A stretch of DNA of 64,000 nt from Comamonas sp. JUb58 (GCF_004364775.1 NZ_SOAL01000010.1:62001-126000), one strand, 5' to 3'; shown: positions 1 to 11,356, counted from the stretch's first letter. Made by a program: numbers and translations. Notes: generated by a model from the letters alone, not told the origin.

Positions 1-248
1 AGCAGCGACAACATTTCGTCAATGTCCGCCTGCGACGGCGCCGGCTGCTTGGCCATGGTCTCGCGCATATGGCCGTCAAGCAAGTCGGCCATCAGGCCGT
101 GTACGGCCCCGCGCATGGCGGCGAGCTGCTGCAGGATGGGGGCGCAATCACTGCCGGCCTCCACCGCCCGCTCCAGGGCCTCCGCCTGGCCCTTGATGCG
201 GCGCAGGCGGGTGATGGCGCGGTGCTTGTCTTCGGCGTTATGGGGCAT
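1..248 (-). CDS. CsoR/FrmR/RcnR-family transcriptional repressor (3' end cut by window edge)
   Basis: The 82 visible residues start MPHNAEDKHRAITRLRRIKG and continue with the DUF156 four-helix signature (C35-A-P-I-L-Q-Q, R46-G-A-V, G51-L-M, H60-M-R-E-T). Members of this family are small all-helical repressors that release DNA on binding metal, formaldehyde or sulfur species. His3, Cys35 and His60 are present, which are RcnR ligand positions. The HxRET segment matches FrmR, the formaldehyde sensor, and Thr64 replaces the fourth RcnR ligand His. A formaldehyde or metal sensor are both possible; FrmR-like is my inference. The C-terminus lies outside the window. An operator-like palindrome lies about 110 bp upstream, and whatever the regulator controls is probably off the left edge. 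Confidence 0.85.
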   Translation of the reverse strand, partial: MPHNAEDKHRAITRLRRIKGQAEALERAVEAGSDCAPILQQLAAMRGAVHGLMADLLDGHMRETMAKQPAPSQADIDEMLSL

Positions 249-357
249 GGCAGGCGGTGTTCGCAACGGCGTAAAAGCACGCCAAACTCAGGTACTGGGC
301 CAGAGTATAAATGCAATTTATAAAAATTACATATGAAAAATAGATGAAAACACTAGG

Positions 358-372
358 TACCCCCTGGGGGTA
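358..372. promoter_or_regulatory. Candidate CsoR/FrmR-type operator (TACCCCC-T-GGGGGTA)
   Basis: A 15-bp near-perfect palindrome with 7-bp arms around a central T. The TAC(C)n/(G)nGTA layout resembles operators known for CsoR-type repressors. It lies upstream of the CsoR/FrmR-like gene that reads leftward, so autoregulation is the simple inference. Confidence 0.5.
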
Positions 373-410
373 TGCCGGATATCTAGGATGCTCTCAGGCC
401 GAGCAGGCAC

Positions 411-441
411 AAAAAAAGACCGCAGCCTCGGCTGCGGTCTT
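411..441 (-). terminator. Intrinsic terminator of the gltBD operon
   Basis: Read on the minus strand, a 12-bp perfect stem (AAGACCGCAGCC and its complement) is followed by seven T residues. It sits 24 bp past the gltD stop. Confidence 0.9.
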
Positions 442-464
442 GGGTCGGTGAGTGGCTACCGGTT

Positions 465-1940
<1,476 letters not shown>

Positions 1941-2044
1941 GATCGGATCTCTTGCTTGGCTGCTGCCCGCGCCGCGTTGGCGGGGACAGCAATCGTGGTC
2001 ATTAATAAGGGGCTGGGTGCTTGGCGGCCAGGCCGCCAGGGGCC

Positions 2045-5000
2045 TCACTTTGCGGCGGCGTCCACACTCTTCTTGGCCGAGGTCTTGGCCTTGGCGACCT
2101 GCGCCTTGGCTTCGGCGCGGGCATGGATTTCACCCAGCGCGCGCTTGTACTCGGTTGGGAAGACCTTGACGAACTTGCTGCGCACTTCCGCCCAGTTGTC
2201 CAGCAGATCACGGGCACGCTTGCTGCCGGTCCAGCGCAGGTGGTCGGCGAGCAGGCGCTTGAGCTGCGCTTCGTCGGTCTGGCCGTTGTGCCAGATGCCC
2301 TTGTCGATGCTGGCCTCTTGCTCGGACTGGCTCAGCACCTTGTCCATGGTCACCATCGTCGTGTTGCAGCGGCTGGCGAACTGGCCGTCCTCGTCATAGA
2401 CGTAGGCCACGCCACCGCTCATGCCGGCTGCAAAGTTGCGGCCGGTCTTGCCCAGCACCAGCACGGTGCCGCCGGTCATGTATTCGCAACCATGGTCACC
2501 CGTGCCTTCGACCACGGCCGTGGCACCCGACAGGCGCACCGCAAAGCGCTCGCCAGCCACGCCGCTCAGGAAGGCCTCACCGGTGGTCGCGCCGTACATC
2601 ACGGTGTTGCCCACGATGATGTTCTTGTGCGCTTCGCCACGGAAATCCAGGCTCGGACGCACTACCACGCGGCCGCCGGACAGGCCCTTGCCGGTGTAGT
2701 CGTTCGCGTCGCCGACCAGGTACAGGGTGATACCGTTGCACAGGAAGGCGCCAAAGGACTGGCCGCCCGTGCCTTCGACACGGATGTGGATGGTGTCGTC
2801 AGGCAGGCCTTCGGCATGCACCTTGGTCACCGCGCCCGAGAGCATGGCGCCCACGGTGCGGTTCACATTGCGCACGGTCTCCAGGATCTTGACCCGCTCG
2901 CCCTTGTCGATGGCGGGGCGCGACTTCTCGATCAGGATGTTGTCGAAGGCCTTTTCCAGACCATGGTCCTGGTTTTGCGTGTGGTACAGCGGCACATCGT
3001 CCGCCACTTCGGCACGGGCCAGCAGACGGTTGAAGTCCAGACCCTTGGCCTTCCAGTGGGTGATACCGGCCTTCATGTCCAGCAGGTCAGCACGGCCCAC
3101 CAGGTCGTCGAACTTGGAGATACCCAGCTGGGCCATGATCTGGCGCGCTTCTTCGGCGATGAAGAAGAAGAAGTTCACGACATGCTCGGGCTTGCCGCTG
3201 AATTTCTTGCGCAGCTCGGGGTCTTGCGTGGCCACGCCCACCGGGCAGGTGTTGAGGTGGCATTTGCGCATCATGATGCAGCCCTCGACCACCAGCGGTG
3301 CGGTGGCAAAGCCGAACTCATCAGCGCCCAGCAGCGCACCAATCACCACGTCGCGGCCGGTCTTCATCTGGCCGTCTGCCTGCACACGGATACGGCTGCG
3401 CAGGCCGTTGAGCACCAGGGTCTGCTGGGTTTCGGCCAGACCGATTTCCCAAGGCGAGCCTGCATGCTTGATCGACGACCAGGGCGATGCGCCCGTGCCG
3501 CCGTCATGGCCGGCGATCACCACATGGTCGGCCTTGCACTTGGCAACGCCGGCGGCAATCGTGCCCACACCCACTTCGGACACCAGCTTGACACTGATGG
3601 TCGAATGCGTGGCGACGTTCTTCAGGTCGTGGATCAGCTGGGCCAAGTCCTCGATCGAGTAGATGTCGTGGTGCGGTGGGGGCGAGATCAGGCCCACACC
3701 AGGCACCGAGTATCGCTGCTTGCCGATGTACTCGGTCACCTTGCCGCCTGGCAGCTGACCGCCTTCACCGGGCTTGGCACCCTGCGCCATCTTGATCTGG
3801 ATCTGGTCCGCAGAGGCCAGGTACTCAGCCGTCACACCAAAGCGGCCCGATGCCACTTGCTTGATGCGCGAGCGCAGGCTGTCGCCGTCTTGCAGCACGT
3901 AGTCGGATTCGATCTGGTCCTTGCCGATGATCGATGCCAGCGACTCGCCCTGCTTGATTGGGATGCCCTTGAGCTCGTTGCGGTAACGGGCGGGGTCTTC
4001 ACCGCCTTCGCCGGTGTTGCTCTTGCCGCCAATACGGTTCATCGCCACGGCCAGGGTCACGTGGGCTTCGGTACTGATCGAGCCCAGCGACATGGCGCCG
4101 GTGGCAAAGCGCTTGACGATCTCGGCTGCCGATTCGACCTGCTCGACCGGGATGGCCTTGGCAGGGTCGATCTTGAACTCGAACAGGCCACGCAAGGTCA
4201 TGTGGCGCTTGCTCTGGTCGTTGATCAGCTGCGCGTATTCCTTGTAAGTGTTGAAGCTGTTGGCGCGGGTCGAGTGCTGCAGCTTGGCAATCGCATCGGG
4301 GCTCCACATATGCTCTTCACCACGGGCACGCCAGGCGTATTCGCCACCGGTGTCCAGCATGGTGGCCAGCACCGGGTCGTTGCCAAAGGCTGCCTTGTGG
4401 CGGCGGATGGCTTCTTCACCGATTTCGAACACGCCCAGGCCTTCGACGCGGCTGGAGGTGCCGGTGAAGTACTTGTCGATGGTTTCGCTGTTGATGCCGA
4501 CGGCCTCGAACAGCTGCGCACCGCAGTAGGACATATAGGTGGACACACCCATCTTCGACATGATCTTGGACAGACCCTTGCCGATGGCCTTGATGTAGTT
4601 GTAGATCGCCTTGTCTGCCGACAGATCGCCAGGCAGGTGCTTGTGGATCGAGGTGATCGTTTCCAGCGCCAGGTAGGGGTGCACGGCTTCGGCACCGTAG
4701 CCGGCCAGCACGCCGAAGTGGTGCACTTCGCGGGCGGTGCCGGTTTCCACCACCAGGCCGCAGGCCGTACGCAGGCCTTCGCGGATCAGGTGCTGGTGGA
4801 TGGCAGACAGCGCCAGCAGTGCCTGGATGGCCACGCGGTCCTTGCTGACACCCTTGTCGCTGATGATCAGGATGTTGTTGCCGGTCTTGATCGCATCAAC
4901 CGCTTGTGCGCACAGCGATGCCAGGCGCGCTTCCACGCCTTCACTGCCCCATTCCAGCGGGTAGGTGATGTCAAGCACGGCCGAGCTAAATTTGCCAGCG

Positions 5001-6826
5001 GTGTGCGAGCGGATGTTGCGCAGCTTCACCATGTCGGTGAAGTCCAGCACCGGCTGGGTCACTTCCAGACGCAGCGGCGGGTTCACCTGGTTGATGTCCA
5101 GCAGGTTGGGCTTGGGGCCGATGAAGGACACCAGGCTCATCACGATCGCTTCACGGATCGGATCGATCGGCGGGTTGGTCACCTGCGCGAACATCTGGCG
5201 GAAGTAGTTGTAGAGCGGCTTGTTCTTGTCCGACAGCACGGCCAGCGGGCTGTCATTGCCCATCGAGCCAATGCCTTCTTCGCCGTTGGCCGCCATCGGG
5301 CTCATCAGGAACTTGATGTCTTCCTGGGTGTAGCCAAAGGCTTGCTGCAGGTCCAGCAGCTCAGGCGACTTTTGCTCATCGGCAATCGCGCCGAACTCTT
5401 GCGAAGCCTTGGCCTGCTGGTCCACCTGCGATTCGCCAGCCACGGGCTTGACCACATCGTCCAGGCGGATGCGCAGGTCTTCGATCCAGCGCATGTAGGG
5501 CTTGGCATTGGTCAGCGAAGACTTGACTTCTTCGTCGTCGATCAGACGGCCCTGGTCCAGATCGATCAGGAACATCTTGCCGGGCTGCAGGCGCCACTTG
5601 CGCACGATCTTGTGCTCAGGCACAGGCAGCACGCCCGATTCGGAACCCATGATGACGAAGTCATCGTCGGTCACGCAGTAACGCGCAGGGCGCAGGCCGT
5701 TGCGGTCCAGGGTGGCGCCGATCTGGCGGCCATCGGTGAACACGATCGATGCAGGGCCATCCCAGGGCTCGATCATCGCGGCATGGTATTCATAGAATGC
5801 GCGGCGGCGCGAATCCATCGTGGCGTGCTGTTCCCATGGCTCGGGAATCATCATCATCACGGCCTGGGCCAGCGGGTAGCCCGCCATGGTCAGCAGCTCC
5901 AGGCAGTTGTCGAAGGTGGCCGTGTCGGACTGGTGCGCAAAGCTGATCGGGTAGAGCTTTTGCAGGTCGTTGCCCAGCACCGGCGAGCTCATCACGCCTT
6001 CGCGGGCGCGCATCCAGTTGTAGTTGCCCTTGACGGTGTTGATTTCACCGTTGTGCGCCACATAGCGGTAAGGGTGGGCCAGTGGCCACTCGGGGAAGGT
6101 GTTGGTCGAGAAGCGCTGGTGCACCAGGCCCAGCGCCGAGACGCAGCGCTCATCTTCCAGATCACGGAAGTAGGTGCCCACCTGGTCGGCCAGCAGCAGA
6201 CCCTTGTAGATCACGGTGCGGCTGCTCATGCTGGGCACGTAGTACTCTTTGCTGTACTTGAGCTGCAGGTTCTGAATGGCGGCACTGGCGGTCTTGCGGA
6301 TCACATACAGCTTGCGCTCCAGCGCATCCTGCACAATCACATCGGCGCCACGGCCGATGAACACCTGGCGGATGACCGGCTCTTTCTCGCGCACGGTGGG
6401 CGACATCGGCATTTCGCGGTTGACCGGCACATCGCGCCAGCCCAACAGCACCTGGCCTTCGGCCTTGATGGCGCGCTCCAGCTCTTCCTCGCAAGCCAGA
6501 CGCGATGCATGTTCCTTGGGCAGGAACACCATGCCCACGCCGTATTCGCCAAACGGCGGCAGCTTGACGCCCTGGGCGGCCATCTCGTCGCGGTAGAGCG
6601 CGTCAGGCAGCTGGATCAGGATACCGGCGCCATCCCCCATCAGCTTGTCGGCACCCACCGCACCCCGGTGGTCCAGGTTCTCCAGAATCTTCAGAGCCTG
6701 GGTCACGATGGCATGGCTCTTCTGGCCCTTGATGTGGGCCACAAAACCGACGCCGCAGGCATCGTGTTCCAGAGTCGGGTCATACAGACCCTGAGCTTGC
6801 ATGTGCTCGCGTGCAGAAGCCGACAT
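2045..6826 (-). CDS. gltB: Glutamate synthase (NADPH) large subunit
   Basis: 1593 residues. It makes two glutamates from glutamine and 2-oxoglutarate with electrons from GltD. The catalytic N-terminal Cys of the class II glutamine amidotransferase is Cys24 in the HDACGVGF motif, so a 23-residue propeptide is expected to be removed. The [3Fe-4S] ligands are Cys1183, Cys1189 and Cys1194 (C-x5-C-x4-C) inside the FMN-binding synthase domain, and the C-terminal part has the glycine-rich beta-helix repeats ([19 protein letters not shown]). The start at 6826 ([10 protein letters not shown]) has an AAGGA ribosome site 9 bp upstream; an upstream in-frame extension is AT-rich spacer. An open frame almost as long runs antisense through the whole gene and is a codon-bias shadow. 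Confidence 0.97.
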   Translation of the reverse strand: MSASAREHMQAQGLYDPTLEHDACGVGFVAHIKGQKSHAIVTQALKILENLDHRGAVGADKLMGDGAGILIQLPDALYRDEMAAQGVKLPPFGEYGVGMVFLPKEHASRLACEEELERAIKAEGQVLLGWRDVPVNREMPMSPTVREKEPVIRQVFIGRGADVIVQDALERKLYVIRKTASAAIQNLQLKYSKEYYVPSMSSRTVIYKGLLLADQVGTYFRDLEDERCVSALGLVHQRFSTNTFPEWPLAHPYRYVAHNGEINTVKGNYNWMRAREGVMSSPVLGNDLQKLYPISFAHQSDTATFDNCLELLTMAGYPLAQAVMMMIPEPWEQHATMDSRRRAFYEYHAAMIEPWDGPASIVFTDGRQIGATLDRNGLRPARYCVTDDDFVIMGSESGVLPVPEHKIVRKWRLQPGKMFLIDLDQGRLIDDEEVKSSLTNAKPYMRWIEDLRIRLDDVVKPVAGESQVDQQAKASQEFGAIADEQKSPELLDLQQAFGYTQEDIKFLMSPMAANGEEGIGSMGNDSPLAVLSDKNKPLYNYFRQMFAQVTNPPIDPIREAIVMSLVSFIGPKPNLLDINQVNPPLRLEVTQPVLDFTDMVKLRNIRSHTAGKFSSAVLDITYPLEWGSEGVEARLASLCAQAVDAIKTGNNILIISDKGVSKDRVAIQALLALSAIHQHLIREGLRTACGLVVETGTAREVHHFGVLAGYGAEAVHPYLALETITSIHKHLPGDLSADKAIYNYIKAIGKGLSKIMSKMGVSTYMSYCGAQLFEAVGINSETIDKYFTGTSSRVEGLGVFEIGEEAIRRHKAAFGNDPVLATMLDTGGEYAWRARGEEHMWSPDAIAKLQHSTRANSFNTYKEYAQLINDQSKRHMTLRGLFEFKIDPAKAIPVEQVESAAEIVKRFATGAMSLGSISTEAHVTLAVAMNRIGGKSNTGEGGEDPARYRNELKGIPIKQGESLASIIGKDQIESDYVLQDGDSLRSRIKQVASGRFGVTAEYLASADQIQIKMAQGAKPGEGGQLPGGKVTEYIGKQRYSVPGVGLISPPPHHDIYSIEDLAQLIHDLKNVATHSTISVKLVSEVGVGTIAAGVAKCKADHVVIAGHDGGTGASPWSSIKHAGSPWEIGLAETQQTLVLNGLRSRIRVQADGQMKTGRDVVIGALLGADEFGFATAPLVVEGCIMMRKCHLNTCPVGVATQDPELRKKFSGKPEHVVNFFFFIAEEARQIMAQLGISKFDDLVGRADLLDMKAGITHWKAKGLDFNRLLARAEVADDVPLYHTQNQDHGLEKAFDNILIEKSRPAIDKGERVKILETVRNVNRTVGAMLSGAVTKVHAEGLPDDTIHIRVEGTGGQSFGAFLCNGITLYLVGDANDYTGKGLSGGRVVVRPSLDFRGEAHKNIIVGNTVMYGATTGEAFLSGVAGERFAVRLSGATAVVEGTGDHGCEYMTGGTVLVLGKTGRNFAAGMSGGVAYVYDEDGQFASRCNTTMVTMDKVLSQSEQEASIDKGIWHNGQTDEAQLKRLLADHLRWTGSKRARDLLDNWAEVRSKFVKVFPTEYKRALGEIHARAEAKAQVAKAKTSAKKSVDAAAK

Positions 6827-6900
6827 GGCGCAATCCTTCAAATAATCTATCGCGGGAAGGTCAATGTAGAGCAGCTGGCAATACCCGAGCAAGATTTTTA

Positions 6901-6958
6901 TTTAGGGTCAGATACTAATTATTTTCAAATGATTTTTCTCAACAATTAATTAGGGTCA
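6901..6958. repeat. Pair of TTAGGGTCA direct repeats in AT-rich DNA beside the RAYT transposase
   Basis: TTAGGGTCA occurs at 6902-6910 and 6950-6958, in a strongly AT-rich stretch between gltB and the transposase gene. Each copy sits next to AATTA/TAATT runs. Short GGGTCA-type repeats next to REP-associated transposases are plausible recognition or REP-like sites. Confidence 0.5.
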
Positions 6959-7004
6959 TATTTAAATCAGCAAAATTATCGTTGATTTATATGACATTTT
7001 TAAT

Positions 7005-7706
7005 TCATTCGTCGGAGGGAGCTACCAAACGAGGACGACCCGCACTCTTTTTGTGCAACCTGCGCACCGTTTTGGACTGCAGGGATTGCACGAAGTCCTC
7101 ACTACCCATCGCCCAACCGCCTTGCACGGCATCGGTCAGCGCGCCAGACTCGCGCTGCGACAGGCCATAGGCCAGCATTTGGGCGTAGCGGGCCTCCCGC
7201 GCAAAGGGGGTGTTGCCCAAGGCCCAGAAAGCGGCCGGATCGCGCAACCAGGCCAGCGGTCTTGCACCCAAATGGTGCGCACAGCTGGACCAGGGGTAGT
7301 CTTCCGCCTTGGCAACCAGGCCTGCGCGCTGCGGGTTGGAATCGATATAGATGATGCATTGCAGCAACGGCTCGGCCGGTTCAAGCACCGTCGAGCGGTA
7401 GCGCCCTTCCCACAAAGTGCCGCTGCGCCCGTGCCGGGCATTGAAATAACGCACATAGGCCCGGCCCAGCGCCTGCATCAGCAACGGCAGGCCCTGCTCG
7501 GTCTGAGGTGTTATCAGCAGGTGAAAGTGGTTGGGCATCAGCACAAAGGCATGCACTGCCACCAGATGGGTCTGCGCCAGCTGGCGCAGAAAATCGCTGA
7601 AATGCTGGAAATCCTCGTCATCGACAAAAACCGTCTGCCGGTTGTTGCCCCGGTGCAGCACATGGTGCGGCATGTCAGGAAGACTGAGTCGGGGAAGGCG
7701 GGCCAT
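7005..7706 (-). CDS. REP-associated tyrosine transposase (RAYT, Y1/HUH family)
   Basis: 233 residues. RAYTs are single-copy, IS200/IS605-related HUH endonucleases linked to REP palindromes. The sequence shows the family start MARLPRLSLPDMPHHVLHRG, the HUH pair His60 and His62 (MPNHFHLL), then YFNARHGRSGTLWEGR and IIYIDSNPQRAG. Tyr120 is spaced like the nucleophile of Y1 transposases, though Tyr84 or Tyr87 cannot be excluded. I chose the ATG at 7706 because conserved sequence begins there. The C-terminal tail is basic (RRLHKKSAGRPR). No classical IS ends are visible; the gene appears domesticated between gltB and an iron receptor. Confidence 0.9.
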   Translation of the reverse strand: MARLPRLSLPDMPHHVLHRGNNRQTVFVDDEDFQHFSDFLRQLAQTHLVAVHAFVLMPNHFHLLITPQTEQGLPLLMQALGRAYVRYFNARHGRSGTLWEGRYRSTVLEPAEPLLQCIIYIDSNPQRAGLVAKAEDYPWSSCAHHLGARPLAWLRDPAAFWALGNTPFAREARYAQMLAYGLSQRESGALTDAVQGGWAMGSEDFVQSLQSKTVRRLHKKSAGRPRLVAPSDE

Positions 7707-7860
7707 GGTGAAAACGTCGGCAAAGGACGGCAGAGGAGAAGCCGCTCCATTATCAACGCTCTGCCCTCTGCAGCACCCAATCGCAGCACGGAGCCCTCGA
7801 TTCGCAAGCACCTTGCGCATACAGACTGCCCCAACGCTTCTCAGCACCAACATCAACGAC

Positions 7861-7894
7861 AAAAGGCCATCCGCGCACGGCAGATGGCCTTTTT
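7861..7894. terminator. Intrinsic terminator after the TonB receptor gene
   Basis: Stem AAAAGGCCATC paired with GATGGCCTTTT, loop about 11 nt, T-rich on both strands. It lies 19 bp beyond the receptor stop codon. Confidence 0.85.
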
Positions 7895-7912
7895 CCATAA
7901 CGGCTTTGCAGC

Positions 7913-10015
7913 TTAGAAGCGGTAACGCGCCACCAGTTGCACTGAGCGCGGCGCGCCCGGCAGGTTCAGGTTGGGCGAGGAGCCGTGGCCGGCCACGATG
8001 TAGCGCTTGTCCAGAAGGTTGTTGAGCTTGAGCTGCAGGTCCACGTTGTTCAGGCGGTAGTAGGCCATGGCATCCAGGGTGACGTAGCCTGGCAGCACGA
8101 CGGTATTGCCGGGGTTGGCAAAACGCGCGCCGACATAGTTGATGCCGCCACCGGCGCCAAAGCCATGGCCCAGGGCCTTGGTTACCCAGATATTGGCGCT
8201 GTGCTTGGGCGTCAGGGTGGCGCGCTTGCCTTCCACCGCCTGGCCGGCATCCACCGCTGGCGACGAGGTCATCTCGCTCAGCAGGTAGGCATAGCCCGAC
8301 CAGATCTGCCAGCCCTGGGACAGGTCACCGGCAAAGCTCAGCTCCAGGCCTCGGGTGCGCTGCACGCCCAGCGGCACCAGGGTGTTGCTGACGGGGTCCA
8401 CGCTCTTGATATTGGTGCGCTCGATCTCGAACAGCGCAGCATTGGCGCTGGCCTTGCCGTCGAGCAGATCCCACTTCACACCAACCTCGCGGCTGGTGGT
8501 CTTCTCAGGCGCCAGCTGGGCATTGTTGGCCGCCAGTGCAAAGGTCTCACCCGAGGGCTGGAACGACTTGCTGAACGACACGTAGTACGACAGTGCATTG
8601 CTGGGCTGGTAGACCAGACCGACGCGCGGGCTCCAGGCCACATCGGTGCGGCCCAGGTTGACGCTGCCTGGCGTGTAGTTGTCGGTTTCCTGGCGGAAGC
8701 GGTCATAGCGCACGCCGGCCAGCAGCTTCCATTCCGGGGCCAGGGTCACCATGTCCTGCACATAGGCGCTGGCCACGCTGAAGACGCTGTCGTTGTTGGC
8801 CGAAGGTGCAGCCGTCAGCACCGGCGAGACGACCGGCAGCACCGGGTTGAACAGCGACACCGTACCCACATTGTTCTGGTTGATGCTCAGCAGGCCCTTG
8901 TTCTGGCGGCCCAGCTCCAGCCCGTACAGCACCTGGTGCTGCATGCCCGCCAGGTCCAGCTTCTGCGTCAGTTCCAGCTGGTTGAAAAAGCCATGCTCGT
9001 CGCGCTCCAGATGGCCACGGTTGAGGGTCGCCGTCTGCGCCTTCTCATTGACCGAGCCGACCAGGGTGTTGCTGCGGTCCAGCGTGTAATCGTAGTAACG
9101 CAGCACATTGCGCAGGCTCAGGCTGTCGTTGAAGCGGTGGCTCAAGGTGGCCGAAGCCGAGTACACCTCCGAGGTGCTCACATCGGTATCACGGGCATTG
9201 GCCGCGCCATAGTAGGTGCGGGGCGACACATTCACCGGGCGGCCCTGGAAGGCGGGGATACCAAAGTCGGTCAGGCGGCTGTCCTTGAGGTAGTCGGCCT
9301 GCAGCAGCAGCTGCGTGTCCGCGCTGAACTTGAACTGCACCGAGCCAGCCAGCGCCTTGCGGTCCAGAAACTGCTGGTCGCGGTAGCTGTCGGCACGCTC
9401 GATGGCGCCGGTCAGGCGGTAGGAGACGATGCTGTCCTGTGGCGCACGTGCCAGGTCAAACTCGCCCCGGCGCTGGTTCCAGCTACCCAGGGTCAGGCCC
9501 ACTTCGCTGCGGTCAATGCCGGGCTTCTTGGTGATGCGGTTGATCAAACCACCCGAAGAGCCCCGGCCGTACAGCACCGATGCCGGGCCCTTGAGCACTT
9601 CGACCTGCTCGACATTGGACAGATCGCGGAAGTACAGCGCGTCATCGCGCACGCCATCGACAAACTGGTCGGCAATGGCAGAGAAGCCACGGATCGTCAC
9701 CTGGTCGCGCTGGCCATCGCCATGCGACAGGCCAATGCCGGGCACAGCCTTGAGCACGTCCTGCATCGACTGCACTGCCTGGTCGCGCATCAGCTGCTGG
9801 GGCACCACGTTCACGGTTTGCGGAATATCGCGCAAAGGCGCTTCAATCTTGGTAGCGCTCTTGGCCGTGGGCGCTGCATAGCCCACATCCGCTGCGGTAT
9901 CGCCCTGCACGCGCACTTCCTGCAAGGTCGTCTCAGCCGGCGCTTGCTGCGCCGCTGCATAGCCCGCGCACAGCAGCGCCACTGCTGCCACCACGGGTTG
10001 GGTTTTGAAAGCCAT
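7913..10015 (-). CDS. TonB-dependent siderophore receptor
   Basis: 700 residues. An outer-membrane beta-barrel importing a ferric siderophore with energy from TonB-ExbBD. Residues 1-22 are a Sec signal peptide (hydrophobic AAVALLCAGYAAA, cleavage near AAA-QQ). Residues about 50-165 form the plug: TonB-box region (LQEVRVQG), IPQTVNVVPQQLM, VTIRGF, VEQVEVLKGPASVLYGRG. The C-terminal barrel ends in the terminal Phe (VARYRF) typical of barrel assembly signals. The plug resembles the FhuA/FpvA/FoxA-like siderophore group; the ligand cannot be told. The start at 10015 has an AAGGA ribosome site. A Fur-box candidate lies about 110 bp upstream. No siderophore biosynthesis, sigma factor or TonB genes are adjacent. 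Confidence 0.93.
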   Translation of the reverse strand: MAFKTQPVVAAVALLCAGYAAAQQAPAETTLQEVRVQGDTAADVGYAAPTAKSATKIEAPLRDIPQTVNVVPQQLMRDQAVQSMQDVLKAVPGIGLSHGDGQRDQVTIRGFSAIADQFVDGVRDDALYFRDLSNVEQVEVLKGPASVLYGRGSSGGLINRITKKPGIDRSEVGLTLGSWNQRRGEFDLARAPQDSIVSYRLTGAIERADSYRDQQFLDRKALAGSVQFKFSADTQLLLQADYLKDSRLTDFGIPAFQGRPVNVSPRTYYGAANARDTDVSTSEVYSASATLSHRFNDSLSLRNVLRYYDYTLDRSNTLVGSVNEKAQTATLNRGHLERDEHGFFNQLELTQKLDLAGMQHQVLYGLELGRQNKGLLSINQNNVGTVSLFNPVLPVVSPVLTAAPSANNDSVFSVASAYVQDMVTLAPEWKLLAGVRYDRFRQETDNYTPGSVNLGRTDVAWSPRVGLVYQPSNALSYYVSFSKSFQPSGETFALAANNAQLAPEKTTSREVGVKWDLLDGKASANAALFEIERTNIKSVDPVSNTLVPLGVQRTRGLELSFAGDLSQGWQIWSGYAYLLSEMTSSPAVDAGQAVEGKRATLTPKHSANIWVTKALGHGFGAGGGINYVGARFANPGNTVVLPGYVTLDAMAYYRLNNVDLQLKLNNLLDKRYIVAGHGSSPNLNLPGAPRSVQLVARYRF

Positions 10016-10402
10016 TCCAGTTCCTTTATTGCCTTGGTATGTGTTCGGTCTGGCTGTACCGCATGGGAAATCCGCACTCTGGTTGGCTACCACCGTGAAA
10101 AAGCTCGCACATCTTAAAGAGGAAAATGGTTCTCATTTACATATCTTTAAGAATGGGATACACAGAGGCGACAAAGCCACAGCAAGCGGTTTCTTAAGAC
10201 TTCTTCAGGTTTTCTTAAGAAATGGCTGAAGTGCAGTACGGATGCAGGCTGCGCGCGATCGCAGCCCGTGCATGGCGCGGCGCAAGGCCATCGAATCCCG
10301 CCCTCAGCCAAGGGCTACCCGGGTTGCGACAGGGCGCAGCTCAGCCGGCACCCGGCGGCGCCATGAAGCAAAGAAGAGGAAATAAGGAGCCGCGCCTGCG
10401 GC
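10016..10402. promoter_or_regulatory. Intergenic region between the siderophore receptor and pcaR
   Basis: 387 bp without a convincing gene. It holds the receptor promoter with a Fur-box candidate (10122-10140), a cluster of four TCTT-AAGA palindromes (10112-10220) and a weak terminator of pcaR at its right edge. The rest is GC-rich with no further structure that I can defend. Confidence 0.6.
10122..10140 (-). promoter_or_regulatory. Candidate Fur box upstream of the TonB receptor
   Basis: On the minus strand GTAAATGAGAACCATTTTC matches the 19-bp Fur consensus GATAATGATAATCATTATC at 14 positions. Its place upstream of a siderophore receptor fits iron repression. Confidence 0.65.
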
Positions 10403-10404
10403 TC
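10387..10404 (-). terminator. Weak terminator-like hairpin at the end of pcaR
   Basis: A 7-bp stem GAGCCGC/GCGGCTC with a GCCT loop overlaps the pcaR stop codon. On the minus strand it is followed by a pyrimidine-rich but not uniform T tract (CTTATTTCC). Confidence 0.4.
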
Positions 10405-11224
10405 AGCGGGGCGCCAGCTTGCCGCCAATGCCCCGGCCCGCCTGGTAGCCCAGCAGGCCCGAGACGCGCCCGGCCGCCTGCAACAGCTGGGGCAGCAGCT
10501 CGCCCTGCATGATCTCGGGCGTGGTGCGGTTGGCCTGGCCGCTGATGTTCATCGCAGCAACGACTTGGCCGCTGGCATTGCGGATGGGGGCAGCGACCGA
10601 GGTGAGGCCCTCTTCCAGCTCCTGGTTGAGCAGGCACCAGCCTTCCGCGCGCACCTGCGCCAGCTCAGTCAGCAACTGGGCATCGTCCTGAATGGTGAAA
10701 CGGGTGAACATCGTGCGGTCACGACCATCGAGCAAGGGCTGCAGCTCTTGCTCCGGAAGCTCGGCCAGCAGCACCCGGCCCAGCGACGTCCAGAAACTCG
10801 GCAGGCGCGAGCCCATGCCCAGGTTGGTGCTCATGATCTTGTGCGTGTGCACGCGCAACACGTAGACAACGTCCTGGCCATCGAGCACCGCGATGGAGCA
10901 GGACTCATGCGTCTGCTCGACCAGTGCATCCATCACCGGCTGGGCCAGGTTCCAGACCGGCATCGACGACAGATAGGCAAAGCCCAGATCCAGGATGCGC
11001 GGCGTGAGCGCAAACAAACGGCCCTCCACCCGCACATAGCCCAGGGTCTGCAAGGTCAGCAGAATGCGGCGCGCCCCGGCCCGCGTCATGCCGGTGGCCT
11101 CGGCCACTTCCGTCAAGGTCTGGCGCGGCGCTGCCGCGCCAAAGCTGCGGATGACCTCCAGCCCGCGCGCGAAGGACTGCACATAGCTGTCACTGGGGCG
11201 GAGGGTCGGGTCTTCTTCTTTCAT
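10403..11224 (-). CDS. pcaR: IclR-family regulator of the beta-ketoadipate pathway
   Basis: 273 residues, IclR architecture: an N-terminal winged helix (about 15-75, with FARGLEVIRSFG and LTEVAEATGMTRAGARRILLTL) and a C-terminal effector-binding GAF-like domain (VYVLRVHTHKIMSTNLGMGSRLPSFWTSLGRVLLA). It closely resembles PcaR/PcaU/PobR, which respond to 3-oxoadipate, protocatechuate or 4-hydroxybenzoate. It is transcribed away from pcaIJFD, the usual arrangement. Start at the ATG at 11224 (MKEEDPTLRP). The 470-bp divergent gap holds a three-half-site operator candidate. The effector is inferred, not shown by sequence. Confidence 0.9.
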   Translation of the reverse strand: MKEEDPTLRPSDSYVQSFARGLEVIRSFGAAAPRQTLTEVAEATGMTRAGARRILLTLQTLGYVRVEGRLFALTPRILDLGFAYLSSMPVWNLAQPVMDALVEQTHESCSIAVLDGQDVVYVLRVHTHKIMSTNLGMGSRLPSFWTSLGRVLLAELPEQELQPLLDGRDRTMFTRFTIQDDAQLLTELAQVRAEGWCLLNQELEEGLTSVAAPIRNASGQVVAAMNISGQANRTTPEIMQGELLPQLLQAAGRVSGLLGYQAGRGIGGKLAPR

Positions 11225-11329
11225 AGGCCGCAATCGTGGTCGTTGGCGTGGAGCGGATCCCTGGCAATACAAAAGCAAATCGCAGGGACATCGGGTAGCG
11301 GATTATCCGGCAGTCTATAATTCTTTTAG

Positions 11330-11356
11330 CGAACTAATGTTCTATATACGAACATT
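11330..11356. promoter_or_regulatory. Candidate PcaR operator with three GAAC/GTTC half-sites
   Basis: Half-sites GAAC (11331-11334), GTTC (11339-11342) and GAAC (11350-11353). The last two form a perfect inverted repeat AATGTTC-N7-GAACATT; the first repeats CGAAC directly. IclR regulator PcaU is known to use three repeats, two inverted and one direct, so the layout fits. Confidence 0.6.

Noticed and set aside
2021-6949. A 1642-codon open frame on the plus strand across gltB
   Set aside because: It mirrors gltB exactly, has His/Gln/Val-rich composition with no domain, and comes from codon bias in GC-rich DNA. gltB itself has all catalytic motifs.
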